This document shows, piece after piece, positions 12,607-23,650 of a stretch of DNA of 64,000 nt. The position numbers and the translations under genes are program-made. Positions within the stretch are counted from its first letter, which is position 1. Every line of letters starts with the position of its first letter. The notes under the pieces were generated by a model. That model did no database searches, was not told the origin of the DNA, and worked only from the letters and a program-made list of their open reading frames with translations. The stretch spans positions 1,674,001-1,738,000 of the forward strand of contig JANHCV010000009.1 in the NCBI GenBank assembly GCA_025594325.1. The letters run 5' to 3'. Origin of the DNA: Blastocladiella emersonii ATCC 22665. Taxonomy: Eukaryota > Blastocladiomycota > Blastocladiomycetes > Blastocladiales > Blastocladiaceae.

Positions 12607-13429
12607 GGTTGCTGCTGGTGCGAGCAGAGTCGGAGAGGCCGTGGCGGTGATGGTGGGGACGGCGTGCGCGAGGACAGGCGCTCAGCGACGGAGCAGAAGA
12701 CTCGCGGCGGGCTGTGAAGGAGCGGACAGTCCGTTAGCCTCGAGGATCCGGCCACCAGCAGTGCGAGTGGACAGCGGGTGCGGGAGAGAGAGGGGGAGGC
12801 GGGGGCGACGCCGTTTTGAGGGCGGAGCGGGGAAGCGGGGGAAGCGGGAGAAGGCCCGGGTCGGCGTCACCGGAAAGGACGCCCATCGATTACCCAATTG
12901 CTTCACCGCCGGACTCTTATGTGCGCGAGCGCGGAGCAAACGTACCGGGAGTGACTTGGTCGGTTAACCGAGTCGGGTCGGGGAGTGTGTACTGGCTGGT
13001 AAGGGGCGAGGCAGCAGCGGCGGCAGTGGTTGCGGGGCGGCAACAGGCCAGAGAGAGAGGTCAGAGGGGCAGGACGCTTCTGAAGAGCGTACATGTGGGG
13101 TGCGGGGGGACCGAGAGGGTCTTGTACCTGACTGGACTGCGGGGGTGCGAGTGCATGACGTGATGGATGGGCGCAAGTGGGCGACCTGCCGACCAAGGCG
13201 CAGCACGGCTGAAACGCCGCGAGACAGGTCTGTTTTGAGTCACAATCGCAGGGCGCGGCGCGCACGCAACTGGTGGGCGTGCGTGGGACGCGTCGGATGG
13301 GCCAATCCGGCAGCCCCCCGATCCGCTCGCGGTCGAGTGACGCACTTCGATGCGCTTATCCCAGCCAATTCCCGCCCATTCTGTATTTACACGGTCCGCC
13401 TCCACCACGCGAACAACCAACTCAATCCA
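12607..13429. other. intergenic region between two minus-strand genes
   Basis: It holds the 5' flank of the ABCC gene (ATG at 12606) and the 3' flank of the GPCR gene. It is GC-rich with no recognisable coding segment; open frames here are short and low in complexity. Confidence 0.5.
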
Positions 13430-15139
13430 TCACCGTCTCCGCGATGCGCTCCGGCTGCGCCGCGCCGCGAGCACCTTGGCCGCGACCGCCGCCGCCGCCT
13501 CGGACCGGCGCCGCTTGGCCTTCTGCCACGCGTCCTTGAACCGCCGGTCCATGACCAGCGACAGCACCGGGTTCCACACGCAGATGAGCGACGCGAGCGC
13601 CCCGCTGACCGCGTCGAAGTGCGGCACCACCGGCCGCCCCGTCACCCACGCCCACAGCAGCTGCACGTCGTACATGCCCCACGACACAAAGTACGTGCCC
13701 ACGATGGCCACGCTGCGCCGCATCAGCATGAGCCCGAGCGACTGCGCCTCGCGCTGCGGGCCCTCGAATGACGCATCCGCCGCCGACTCGTCGAGCGAGC
13801 TGCCGCGGCCGACGGTTGCCCCGCTCGTGCTGCTGAGGCTGCCGCGTGGCGTTGTTCGACGCGGCGACCCAGATGACGCACCACCGCCGCCGCCGCCGCC
13901 GCTTCCACCCGAGGATGACGCGGCAGTCGACCCGCTGAGCAGCGGCCGCGTGCCGGACCCGCCCGACCCGGACGCGGGCGAGTACGAGTCGCCGAGGTCG
14001 CTCGCCGCGTCCGACTGCCACGACCCTTGGCGCCGCGGCAGGCCCGCGACGTTCGTGTCGACAGTGAGGAACTGCAGGTGCCCGTTGCCCGACGGCGGGC
14101 TGTGCCCGAGCGGGAGCGGCGGCTGCGGCTGCGTGTTTTCCTGCAGCGACTGCAGGACGTACGTGGTCAGCGGGCCGACGGCTTGCACCACGGCCGCGTC
14201 GTCCCGCTGGTCCTGCTGCTGCCGGTGCTGGATCAGCCGCTGCACGCGCCGCAGCGTCGAGCCCGGCGCGGGCGCCTGCTCGTCGATCCCGGGCATCGTG
14301 ACCTGTCCGTGGCTCGTGCGCCGGCTCGACCCGCCGCCGGCACCGCCGCCGCCATTGGACAGGAGCAGCGCAACCGAGCTCCGGACGCGTGCCGAGAAGC
14401 TGCCGCTGCGGTGCGACCCGGACCGCGACACGCGCCGGGACCAGTTGGACGCCGACTCGGCGAGCGCGCGCTGGTTGCGGTAGAAATCCGTGATGATGCG
14501 CGAGAAGGCGCCGACCAGCGTGACGGCCGTGACGTTGAGCACCGCGAAGATGATGACCTGGAACGTCACGTCGACGGGCACGCGGCTCGCCCAGTCGTAC
14601 GTGCAGTAGACGCCCGACGGCTGCGGCGCGTACCCGACGGTCCACGACTCGATGGACACGCCGAACGCGGCGGCGAGCGGCGGAAAGAGGAAGGGGAGCA
14701 CCGCCATGAACGCCGACGACACCCACAGGCCCGCGACGAGCAGCACGATGGTGCTGTGCGGGACCACCTTCTGCACGACGATGCGCATGTACCGCTCGTA
14801 CGTCATGAGCGAGATGGTCATCATGGACGACACCACGGCAATCTCGTTCATGGTGCCGTTGAACATGCACAGCGACGGCAGCGTGCGCAGGATCGTGCGC
14901 GGGTCCTCGTCCGCGAGCCGCGGGTCCGACCGGTAGAAAAAGTAGATGAAAAACGACGTGGGAAAGTTGACCGTCACAAACAGCAGGTCCGACGCCGCCA
15001 GCGACATGATGAGCAGGTTGACCGAGTTGCGGTACAGCTTGCCGCGCACGCCCAGGAACAGCAGCGTCCAGTTGAGCAGCGACGCCGTTCCGCCGATCAG
15101 GCACAGCCCGAGCGCCACGGGGCCCACTTGGTAGTCCAT
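13430..15139 (-). CDS. rhodopsin-class (class A-like) seven-helix receptor
   Basis: A single-exon protein of 569 residues starts MDYQVGPVALGLC. Seven hydrophobic segments are visible. Class A hallmarks are present: LAASD in helix 2 (LAxxD), a Cys at the top of helix 3 (LCMFNGT) paired with a Cys in the second extracellular loop (VYCTYDW), ERY at the end of helix 3 (TYERYMRI), a helix 4 Trp (LWVSS) and WNPVLSLVMD in helix 7 (NPxxY-like without Tyr). A cytosolic loop of about 230 residues, rich in Ser, Gly and Gln, separates helices 5 and 6. There is no Lys in helix 7, so retinal binding as in opsins is not indicated. It probably couples an external cue to G proteins, but the ligand is unknown. 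The C-terminus is basic. Confidence 0.85.
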   Translation of the reverse strand: MDYQVGPVALGLCLIGGTASLLNWTLLFLGVRGKLYRNSVNLLIMSLAASDLLFVTVNFPTSFFIYFFYRSDPRLADEDPRTILRTLPSLCMFNGTMNEIAVVSSMMTISLMTYERYMRIVVQKVVPHSTIVLLVAGLWVSSAFMAVLPFLFPPLAAAFGVSIESWTVGYAPQPSGVYCTYDWASRVPVDVTFQVIIFAVLNVTAVTLVGAFSRIITDFYRNQRALAESASNWSRRVSRSGSHRSGSFSARVRSSVALLLSNGGGGAGGGSSRRTSHGQVTMPGIDEQAPAPGSTLRRVQRLIQHRQQQDQRDDAAVVQAVGPLTTYVLQSLQENTQPQPPLPLGHSPPSGNGHLQFLTVDTNVAGLPRRQGSWQSDAASDLGDSYSPASGSGGSGTRPLLSGSTAASSSGGSGGGGGGGASSGSPRRTTPRGSLSSTSGATVGRGSSLDESAADASFEGPQREAQSLGLMLMRRSVAIVGTYFVSWGMYDVQLLWAWVTGRPVVPHFDAVSGALASLICVWNPVLSLVMDRRFKDAWQKAKRRRSEAAAAVAAKVLAARRSRSASRRR

Positions 15140-15536
15140 GATTCCGCTGAAAATTGATTCATGGAACTAGAGAGCACACACGCAAGGCCCGCGCTTGTGC
15201 GCAGCTCGCCGCGTGGCCGGGCGTATGTGTCCCATGGTATCGCTGCATGGAGTGTGTGTCGATGCATTCTCTCTCCGCTTACGTCGCGGAGTCGTCAAAG
15301 AGCGTGGGTCCCTTTCGGGCTCAGGGGAAGCGAGAGCGAGGGCGATCGCTCGGCCCGACGCGCTGCGCCACTCTGCGGGTGCGAGACGCGTCGCCTTTCC
15401 GCCACGTCAAGCAGCTCACGTGCGGCGCCGCAGAAGGTCGCCGATCGCCCTGCTCTCGTCAGCACGCCTCCTCCTTCCCCATTCTCTCTCCCCTCAACCA
15501 ACCCAGTATCTGCAACGTATCAATCACGAAGCAACC
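15140..15536. promoter_or_regulatory. divergent promoter region, GPCR (-) / disulfide isomerase (+)
   Basis: This 397-bp gap separates two head-to-head start codons (15139 minus, 15537 plus), so both promoters must lie here or overlap. A pyrimidine-rich stretch (CTCCTCCTTCCCCATTCTCTC, about 15466-15490) lies just upstream of the plus-strand gene. No TATA box is evident. Confidence 0.5.
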
Positions 15537-16511
15537 ATGCGCTTCGACCTCGCGTTCCGCCTGTTCATGGCGCTGCTCGGCGTGTGCTTTGGCGCGAGCG
15601 CCGTGCACGCGCTCTTCTCGGCCAAGTCGGGCATGCCGCACTTCACGCAGTCGACCTTCAAGTCCGAGGTCATGGCGACAGAGCAGACGACGCTGGTGCT
15701 GTACTACGCGCCGTGGTGCGGGTACTGCAAGCAGTTCTCGCCCGCGTACGAGGCCGCGCGCAAGAAGCTCAAGGGCTACGCCAAGGTCGGCGCCATCAAC
15801 TGCGACGAGGAGCGCCAGCTGTGCGCCGACGCCGGCGTCCAGGGCTTCCCCGTCGTCAAGGCCTACTACACCAACCCCAAGACCCGCAAGCGCGTCGCCG
15901 TCGAGTACCAGGGCGACCGCTCCACCAAGTCGGTCACCGACTTTGCGCTCGACCGCCTGCCCAACTTTGTCAAGCCGCTGCGCGCCGGCACCGGCGGCAT
16001 GGCCCTCGACAAGTTCTACGCCCTCGAAAATGCCACCCTGCCCAAGCTCGTCGTCGTGAAGCCGCCCGCCAAGGCGCGCAAGGCCACCGCGAAGCTGCTC
16101 AAGGCCCTCGCCATCGACTACCACTACCGCGTCGTGTTCGGCGAGGTCACGGGCGCCGCGGCCGACGACGCCGTGTACGCCGACTTTGGCGTCGCGCCCA
16201 AGGACACGGCCGTGTTCGTGATCCCCGCGGCCGGCGCCGGCGACATGGTCAAGTACGACGGCGAGATCAAGCAGAAGCCCCTCCGCGCCTTCCTCGACGC
16301 CCACGCCGCCAAGGAGCCCGTCGGCAACAAGCGCGCGAGCAAGGCGGGCAAGGGCTCCGCGTCGTCGTCCAAGACTAAGACGAAGTCGAAGTCCAAGACG
16401 GCGGCGGCCGCGAGTACGGCTACCGCCACCGAGACTTCGGCCAAGCCGTCTCCGACTGCGACTGCGACCAAGAAGCCCAAGATCAAGGCGCCCGCGCACG
16501 ACGAGCTGTGA
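15537..16511 (+). CDS. ER protein disulfide isomerase-like protein (P5/Mpd type)
   Basis: The protein has 324 residues in one exon. It starts MRFDLAFRLFMALLGVCFG, a signal peptide of about 25 residues, and ends in the ER-retrieval signal HDEL. One thioredoxin domain carries the redox motif C61-G-Y-C64 in APWCGYCKQF, where CGHC is usual, with the cis-Pro in GFPVVKAYY. A second thioredoxin-like, apparently redox-inactive domain follows (about residues 140-265). A Lys/Ser/Thr/Ala-rich linker of about 50 residues precedes the tail. It likely oxidises or isomerises disulfides in the ER lumen. The ATG at 15537 is chosen because only it gives a signal peptide. Its 3' end faces the B-box gene with about 100 bp between stop codons. 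Confidence 0.9.
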   Translation: MRFDLAFRLFMALLGVCFGASAVHALFSAKSGMPHFTQSTFKSEVMATEQTTLVLYYAPWCGYCKQFSPAYEAARKKLKGYAKVGAINCDEERQLCADAGVQGFPVVKAYYTNPKTRKRVAVEYQGDRSTKSVTDFALDRLPNFVKPLRAGTGGMALDKFYALENATLPKLVVVKPPAKARKATAKLLKALAIDYHYRVVFGEVTGAAADDAVYADFGVAPKDTAVFVIPAAGAGDMVKYDGEIKQKPLRAFLDAHAAKEPVGNKRASKAGKGSASSSKTKTKSKSKTAAAASTATATETSAKPSPTATATKKPKIKAPAHDEL

Positions 16512-16611
16512 TCTATTTTGCTCCATATAGAACGAACTTCCCTCTCGACACCGCGTGCAAAGTGTGTGGTACATCTTCCTCCTCCTTTACGCGAACACCT
16601 CTCGCTCCCCA

Positions 16612-18751
16612 TCAGTCGCTAATGTAGCCCTCACCCTCAGCAAAGCTAAACTCGCTCATGAAGTCCTTGAGGTGATGCGCGCCGCCCGCAGCGCCGCCGC
16701 CACCCTGCCCGGCACCTGGCGCCATGCTCAGGTCGTCGAGCGCGCCGAGGGCCTCGGAAAAGTAGTCGCCCGGCGACCGCCGCCCGTGCTGCTGCTGCTG
16801 CTGATGCGCGTGGTGGGACCCGCCGCGCGCGGGCGACGGCATGTACTTGATGGTCGACGAGTTGCGCGGCGCGTTGCCCGAGTTGTTGAGGCTGCCCGAG
16901 CTGCCGCTGTTGTCCGAGACCATCATGCCGCCACCGTTGCCGCCCGCCGCGCCGCCGGCCCCGCCGCCGCCGTACGACAGCGTCGAGCTGCTCGACATGC
17001 GCTGGGCGCGCGCGGCGCCCGACACCGACGCGTTGCGCGCGTGCTGCGCCACGGCGCCCGGGGACATGGTCGCGGTGTCGCCGCCGCCGCCGCGCATGCC
17101 GCCGAGGCCCTTGATGGGCGACGCGGCCGTGGACCCAGGCAGCGGGATGCTGGCCATGAGACCCTTGGTGGGCGTCATCATGGGGCTGCCGGCGGCGCCG
17201 CTGGGCCCGTTGTCGACGAGGACCGAGATGCCGCCCGAGCACTTGATGTCCAGCTGCACGTCGATCGAGTCGCGGAAGAACTTGAAGTCGTGCAGCTCCT
17301 GGCGCAGCTGCTGGTGGCGGGCCCACGAGAAGAGGAACTGGGTCGCGTCGCCGGCCTGCTGGTAGGCGAGGAAGCGCTCGAGGCGCAGGATCTCCTCGAG
17401 CTGGCGGTGCAGCTCGCACTCGTCGCTCGCCAGCACGTTGCGCTTGGCCTGCGTGATGGCGGCCAGGTCCGCCGTCGCCTTCTTGTAGATGTCGTCAATG
17501 TGCTGCTGCACCACGGCCGCGTGCTTGTCGAGCGCCTTGGACCGCGCCGACAGGCACACAACCTGGTTCTGGATGGCCTGCTTGCGGCTGGTGAGGATGT
17601 TGTCCGTCTATGCGCGCGACAGGAGGTAGTGAGTGGGATGTTCACGCGATAATCGAGTATGGAGGAAGTACCAGCTGAGACTCGGCCATGACGGTGGTGT
17701 AGGCCTCGCCGACCGAGACGAGCTTGTGCTTGGCGGCCTCGCCGGCGGCGTGGTGTCCGACCATCTTGCAGTAGACGCAGACGGGGACGTGGCACTGCGA
17801 GCAGAAGAACTCGATGAGCTTCTCCGGGTGGTGGCGGCAGTGGCCAAAGACGTCGGCGCCCTTGCCGATCGGGGTGCGGACGTGGCGCGACACGAGCTTG
17901 TTGGCCGAGTGCAGCTGGTGGTCGCACGACTTGCACAGGTTGGCCGAGTCGGCGGCGCAGTAGAACTCGGCGAGCGCCGTCTCGCAGTTGTCGCAGCTCG
18001 GTTTCTGTGCAGGGGTGGGCGTGGGGTGAGTTGACGAAGCGGGAGCTGAGTCAAGCAGAAGATGAGTACCTCGTGCAGCTTGCGCTCCTTCTCGGGGTCG
18101 TACTCATACTGGACGAGGTACATGGGCAGGACCTGGGCGGCGTTGGTCAAAAAGTACTCGTGGTAGTACTTGGCCTCGTCGCCGTCGGCGGCCTGGCGCA
18201 CGATGCTGTCATTCTCGAGCGGCAGGTACCAGCTGTCGTAGCCGTCGGGCAGCGGGTCGCGCGCGGCGCCGTCGGGCGAGTTGATGTAGGCGCGGCCGAT
18301 GCCGATCTTGCACAGGATGGCCTTGCGGATGTTCTTGCCCGCGGGACCCGAGGTGGTGCCGTTTGCGCCGCGGTCTACACAGGCGCGTCGTGGTCAGCTC
18401 GTGGACCCGCATCGGGAAAAGGTGAACAAGATAGGCACCCTTGGCGACGAGGTGCGAGACCTTGAGCGAGCCAATGCCAACCTTGAGGCCGGGGACCGTG
18501 TTGTTGAAGGCAAAGCCGCGGCGCAGCACCTCCTCCTCCGAGTTGGAGGCGGGCAGCAGGTTGGTGTCGACCCACGTGTCGAGGGTCAGGATGTCGTGGC
18601 ACCGCTTCTCGAACTGGACCGTGACGTGCGGGTTCGACAGCGCGTGCGCGGCGACGATGCGGGCCGACGACGCGCGCAGCGACAGCTGCAGAAAGTACTC
18701 GAGGTACGCGAACTGCGGGCTGTTGCTCGCGAGCGCGGTGCGTTCTGCCAT
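16612..18751 (-). CDS. tandem B-box zinc-finger protein with possible PARP-like N-terminal module, 4 exons
   Basis: Exons are 18751-18439, 18374-18070, 18004-17672 and 17607-16612 (1,947 nt, 648 residues). Residues about 207-250 form a B-box (CDNCETALAEFYC ... CKSCDHQLHS) and about 262-305 a second one (CRHHPEKLIEFFCSQC ... CVYCKMVGHH). Next comes a predicted coiled coil (about 320-430), as in the TRIM/RBCC order but without a RING. The last 200 residues are Gly/Ser/Gln-rich. The first 206 residues contain LCKIGIGRAY, LPDGYDSWYL and YHEYFLTNAAQVLPMYLVQYE, a spacing that resembles the C-terminal strands of the PARP catalytic fold. That assignment is inference by eye. The N-terminal exon fits no family I recognise. 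It may act as a scaffold or ubiquitin-system adaptor. Confidence 0.8.
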
Positions 18752-19149
18752 GGCCGGTAGTGTGGTGGCGTGGTTGCGGTGGAGAGCAGGAGAGAGGGGA
18801 TGGCGGGTGCGACCGGACAAAAGAGAAAGGCGCGCGACGCGTCGCGAAACGCGTCGGGGCGGGAGACAGGGCGGCGCACGTGGCGCGCTCCGATCGTCAG
18901 GTGACGCGGATTTGACTGCCGGGTCGGCGCGGTCGGCGCGGCGCGGTTCCCGGGTCTCACGACGCCCGCGGCCCCCGCCCTCCCCCCACGCCCGCCCGCC
19001 CGCACACACCGCCACTGCATGCATCGCACCCCACTACCCATGTAAACTGAGCCTCGACGGCCGCACGCCCGATCCGCGACCCCCACCCGCCCGCCGCTGC
19101 CCGCTGCGCGCGCGACCCGCCCTCCATCCCCGCCCGCCCGCCCGCCACC
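18752..19149. promoter_or_regulatory. divergent promoter region, B-box gene (-) / TPR-RS gene (+)
   Basis: The two start codons (18751 minus, 19150 plus) are 398 bp apart with no gene between. The plus-strand side is a C-rich pyrimidine tract with repeated CCCGCC units just before CCACCATGA, a good Kozak-like context. No TATA box was seen. Confidence 0.45.
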
Positions 19150-22100
19150 ATGACCGGCCGCGGCGGCTCCATCGACGAGGCCGTCACCGCGCTCATCACC
19201 AAGCCGGTGTTCGCCGACAAGCTGTTCGCCATCTACCGCAAGAACGGCCTGGTCGCCCACGACCTGTTCGTCACCATCAACACGGACCCGACCGTCGTCG
19301 TGTCGCGCGCCAGCTCGGTGCGCCCGTCCTCGGCCGGCACCCCCGCCACCCTCTCCGCCACCTCCTCGGCGACCCACACGCCTGAGAGCTCGGGGGTCTC
19401 GCCCGCCGACGCGCCCGCCGGGCCGGGCGTGCTGCTCGCCGCGTCGGTGCTGCCCGCCCGCCCGCCGCGCCCGCCGCCACCGCTCCCGATCGCCCTCGAC
19501 TTCGACTTTGACGAGGAGCGCGACCGCCGCGAGTGGATGAACCCGGACGCGCTGCAGCAGTGGGTCCACGCCTTTGGCATCAACCCGCGCCTGTCGTTCC
19601 TCGAGGTGAAACACACCGAGGGCCTCCCGGCGCGCCGCCCGCGCGGCCACGACTGGGTCGTAAAGTCGCCGTCGCCCGACTCGCCGCCGCTCGCCCTCCC
19701 GTCCGGCGGCCCGCTCGCCATGCGCGACGCGCGCGACGGCTACGACGACCTCCTCGAAGACTATATCTGCCTCCGCGACCACCAGAATTTGACCTGGGCA
19801 CGGCAAAAGTATATACACCGCGTATTCTCTGCTCTACCTCTGCCCCTGCCTCTACCTCCCCCACCGTTGCCACAGGGGAATTTTCTGTTCACAGTGCTGA
19901 CACATAGCGCCGCTCTCCGCGTTCTAGTGTCACCGACGGCGAGACCCAGGAGCGCGGAAAGAACTTTGACAAGGCCCTCAAGCTCTACTCGACTGCCATC
20001 GAAATCTACCCCAAGCACATCCCCGCCTGGCTCGCCCGCGCCAAGCTGTACGGCTTCTCTTTGCTCTCGCTCACGCCCTCCGAACCAGCATGCTAATTGG
20101 CCGTCGCCTCGAACAGCCGCTTCCACCTCAACCAGTACACGGACGCCCTCTCCGACATCCGCTCCGTTCTCACCGAAGATGTGGCCCACCTCGAGGCCCG
20201 CGCCCTCGCTGCGACTCTCATCGAGCAGCTCGACATCAGCGAGAACGTGGACCTCCCCGGCTTCGGCAAAAACTCGTCGCCTTCACCTTCGCCTTCGCCC
20301 GCGCCACCCCAACCGGCTCCCGCACCCGCACCAGCACCCGCACCAGCAGTTGATCCACCAGCACCTGCAGATTCCGCTCGGGAACCCACCGCCGCCACCG
20401 CTCCCGCCGCCCCGCCACAAGCTGACCGCAGCAGCAGCAGTGGACCCCGCTTCGCCGACGAAGGCCCCGCACCCGCGCCGCCGACCCAGCCCGCCATCCG
20501 TGACCCCGGATCCAACCGCTCCGCCAACCCCATTACCCGCAACAACAGCGAGGACGACCTTCGGTCCCTCCACTCGCACCGCGGGCCCCACGATACCCCC
20601 GGTGGCGGTGCTGACGGCGACGGATCCAACCGGCTACCGCCTCGCCCACGCGATCGGGACCGTGAGCGCAATCGCGATCGTGACCGCGATCGCGACCGTA
20701 GTCGGTTCTCGGACCGGAGTCGCGACCGCGATCGCGACCGACGCGGACCCCGTCCCAGATCTACTTCCCCGCGGCCGCAGGGTCCCGGCTCGCCGCCGAC
20801 CAAGCGGCCGAGGCTTCAGTCGAACCACGGCAAGGACTGGCCTAGGAGGCGGTCTCGCTCGCGCTCGCGCTCGCGCACTCGGTTTGACGAGCGAACCCTC
20901 CCGCGCCGTCTCGAGCGGTTTGACGGCCGTGGACAGGGCAAGTACCCACGCCGCGACGACGTGCGGGAGTACCGCGACCAGAATCGCGGCTGGGATGACA
21001 ATCGCGCGCGCGGACCTGACCGCCGTTCTCAGTCCTCGGAATCCCGCCGCCACCGACGCGCCCGGTCCAAATCGCCCTCTTCGCACGCCCCGCATCCGCG
21101 CTCTCCGCCATTCCCGCTCCTGCGCGCCTTCGCGCCCGGCGGTGCGACCGCGAGCAGCACCGCCAGCAGCTTGCACGGCGCGAACCAGCGTCCGCGGTCG
21201 CCCGGCCCGCGCGTCGACCAGTTCGGCCGTCTCCGCAAGCAGCCGCAGTCTGGGTCGCGGTCGCGATCCCGCTCGCGCTCTACTTCTCCACCGCGACCCC
21301 GCCAGCGCACCCGATCGCGGTCCCGGTCGCGGTCCCCGCGCGGCCGTCGGTCAAGGTCCCCGTCGTATTACCGGAAACGGTCGCCGCAGCAATCCGCCCG
21401 CCGGCACCGCGACGCACACGGTCCGCCTGGCGCAGGGTCGGGACCGGCAAACCGTACGCGCGGACGGTCCGTGTCCCGCTCGCACTCGCGGTCCCCATCA
21501 CGGCGTACTGGTTCCCCGCGGCGCGGCCGCGCCCGGTCGTGGTCGCGCTCGCGCTCCCGCTCGCGGACCCCGCCATCGCGGGCGACTGGGGACTCGACCC
21601 CTCCTCGTGCTCGGTCCGCGCGTGCGGACGATCGCGCTCCGCGTAAGCACACGCGGACCGTCACGCGGTCGCGTTCACGCACCGTGTCTCGGTCCCGGTC
21701 CCGCTCGCGTTCGAGGTCGCGGTCCCGCTCGCGATCCGTATCGCGTGTCGGCACGCCGGCCAGCGAGAAACACGTTCCGCCCGCGCCGGTGTTCGAGGCA
21801 CGGGACGGGGCTGGACGGGAGTCGCCCCGTCGAGAGTCCCCGCGGCTTCACTCAGACTGGCATCCGCCGCCGCAGGTCGCCCCCACGGACCCGCTCACCG
21901 AATCGACGTCGGCTCCGGCTGCTTCCGCCGCCGCTGATCCCGCGCCGCCCAAGGCTGAATCGGTCGATACCAAACCACCATCCGCGCCTGCCGCCGCCGG
22001 CCCCGCACATGACGCACCGCAGCAAAAGGGGCCCATGTCGCCGTCGCTCGCGCTCCCGCCGCGCCCGGCCAAGATGTCGCCCGCGGTGCCGGTCCGCGGC

Positions 22101-23186
22101 CGCCTGCTGTCGGGATCCCGCGGCTCGCCCTCATCGAGGTTTTCGCCCGTCGCCAAGGGTAAGGCCGACCTCGCGCCCGTGGCGTCGCCTGCCCCGGCAG
22201 CTCCAGCGGCTGACATGAGCCAGCTCGGTCCGCTGCAGCAGCACCCGCTTCCTCCCCCGCCCCCGCCCGCGCTGGTGCTCCCGCAACCCGGACCGTCGGA
22301 CGCGGCACTACCTGCAGCGCCAGTCGCCGCGGCTGCCGCCCCTGCGTCCGACGCGCCGCCCGAGAAGAAAGCGCCGCAGCCGATCCAGTGGAAGACGCCG
22401 CCGCAGCGGAAACGGCCGCGCGACGTCGTCGAGAGCGACTGGGACCTGGCGTCGCCGCCGCCGAACCAGCAGCAGCAGCAGCAGCGGCCACCCACCCATC
22501 CGCAGCAGCGCCAGCCGAAACAGCAGCGGACGGACGCGCACGCGGTGGGGCCAAAGCGCGGCCCACTGCCCGCTGCCGCCGCGAGTGACGGCTCCGTCAG
22601 CGTGTCGCCCGCGGAGACGCCGATCCTGTCGAACCGCCTCTCGGGCATGCGCACCGCAAGCGGCGGTACCCCCGGCTGGCCCTCGGCCGACGAGATCGCC
22701 GCGCGCCGCGTCGCCGCGAGTCCTGCGGCGGCCCCGCTGGTCCCCGTCCCGTCCACCGCGCTGCCGCCTCCTCCCACGCTCCCGTCGCGCATCCCGCAGC
22801 CAACCGCTGGGCCGCGACACGCGCCCGCGCCGACCCGGCTGTCCGACAAGATGGTCATGGGCCCCTCCCCACAGGCGCCGACGAGTCCCGGGCCACGAAG
22901 CCCGCCTCACGGGAATGGCAGCGGACCCCGCGGCGGCGGTCACTTTGGCCGGCACGGGAGCGCTTCCCACCAGTCGATCGCGTCCCGCCTTAAGTCCCCG
23001 CCGGGCGTGGAGCGTCCACCAACCGCCTCGGAGCGCCGTAACGAGCGCAACGAGGGGACCCGGCCCGGGCACGCCTTCGGCCCGCGGAGAGGCGGCGGTG
23101 CGGGTGGCGGCGCCAACCAGCAGAACCCGCTGCACCTCTTCCTCACCAAGAACCGGCCTAACTGGCCGCACGGGCGCAAGAAGTGA
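19150..23186 (+). CDS. TPR-containing, RS/RD-rich and proline-rich protein, 3 exons
   Basis: Exons are 19150-19808, 19928-20047 and 20117-23186 (3,849 nt, 1,282 residues). The second intron has a clear branch site (TGCTAATTGG). Residues about 220-290 form TPR-like helices (NFDKALKLYSTAIEIYPKHI, LNQYTDALSDIRSVL). The rest is low complexity: long runs of alternating Arg with Asp, Glu or Ser (DRDRDRSRFSDRSRDRDRDR near residue 470-490, and RS tracts to about residue 790), then Pro/Ala/Gln-rich sequence ending PNWPHGRKK. RS domains are typical of pre-mRNA splicing factors and are regulated by SR kinases, so a nuclear RNA-processing role is likely but inferred. The N-terminal 100 residues (ITKPVFADKLFAIYRKNGL) match nothing I recognise. 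Confidence 0.75.
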
Positions 23187-23387
23187 GTACTCGTCGTGCG
23201 CGGGAGTTCGGTCCAGTTCTGAAAGATATATTGTGTCGATTACCGCTGCTGGTTCAGGCCAAGTGCGCCTTTGCTGAGCTGACGGGTTCGGTCGCCGTGG
23301 TGGGCTGTCCGCGGGCCCGGCCGCATCTAGTTGTTCGCCGCTAAACCACGGACTTTGGTCACCACCAAACCGCGCCTGCCGAGGGCC

Positions 23388-23650
23388 CATGGATCCAGGG
23401 TGGATCACCTCGAGCCTTCCAGCGCTGAATCGACCTCTTGATCAACGCTTGATCCAGATTTCGTAGACTGGATCTACAATCATGAAAGGTGGATCCAGCC
23501 TTGACTGGCGCGAGCTGGAATGAGGCTTGACAGCAGCCTGGATCAAGACGTTGATCCATTTTCAAAAATGTGGACCCACTCCTCGATCCACGCGCCCTGG
23601 GATCAACTTGTTGGAAAAGTACTTCTACGCGTCGATCAACGTCCAAATCC
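23388..23650. repeat. GATC-dense island 1 (GGATCCA/TTGATCCA type)
   Basis: I count 11 GATC tetramers in about 260 bp, where roughly one is expected by chance. Most sit in GGATCCA, TTGATCCA or TTGATCAA contexts. The sequence is not a simple tandem repeat; spacings vary. The same motif style recurs at 25827-26115. Confidence 0.7.
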
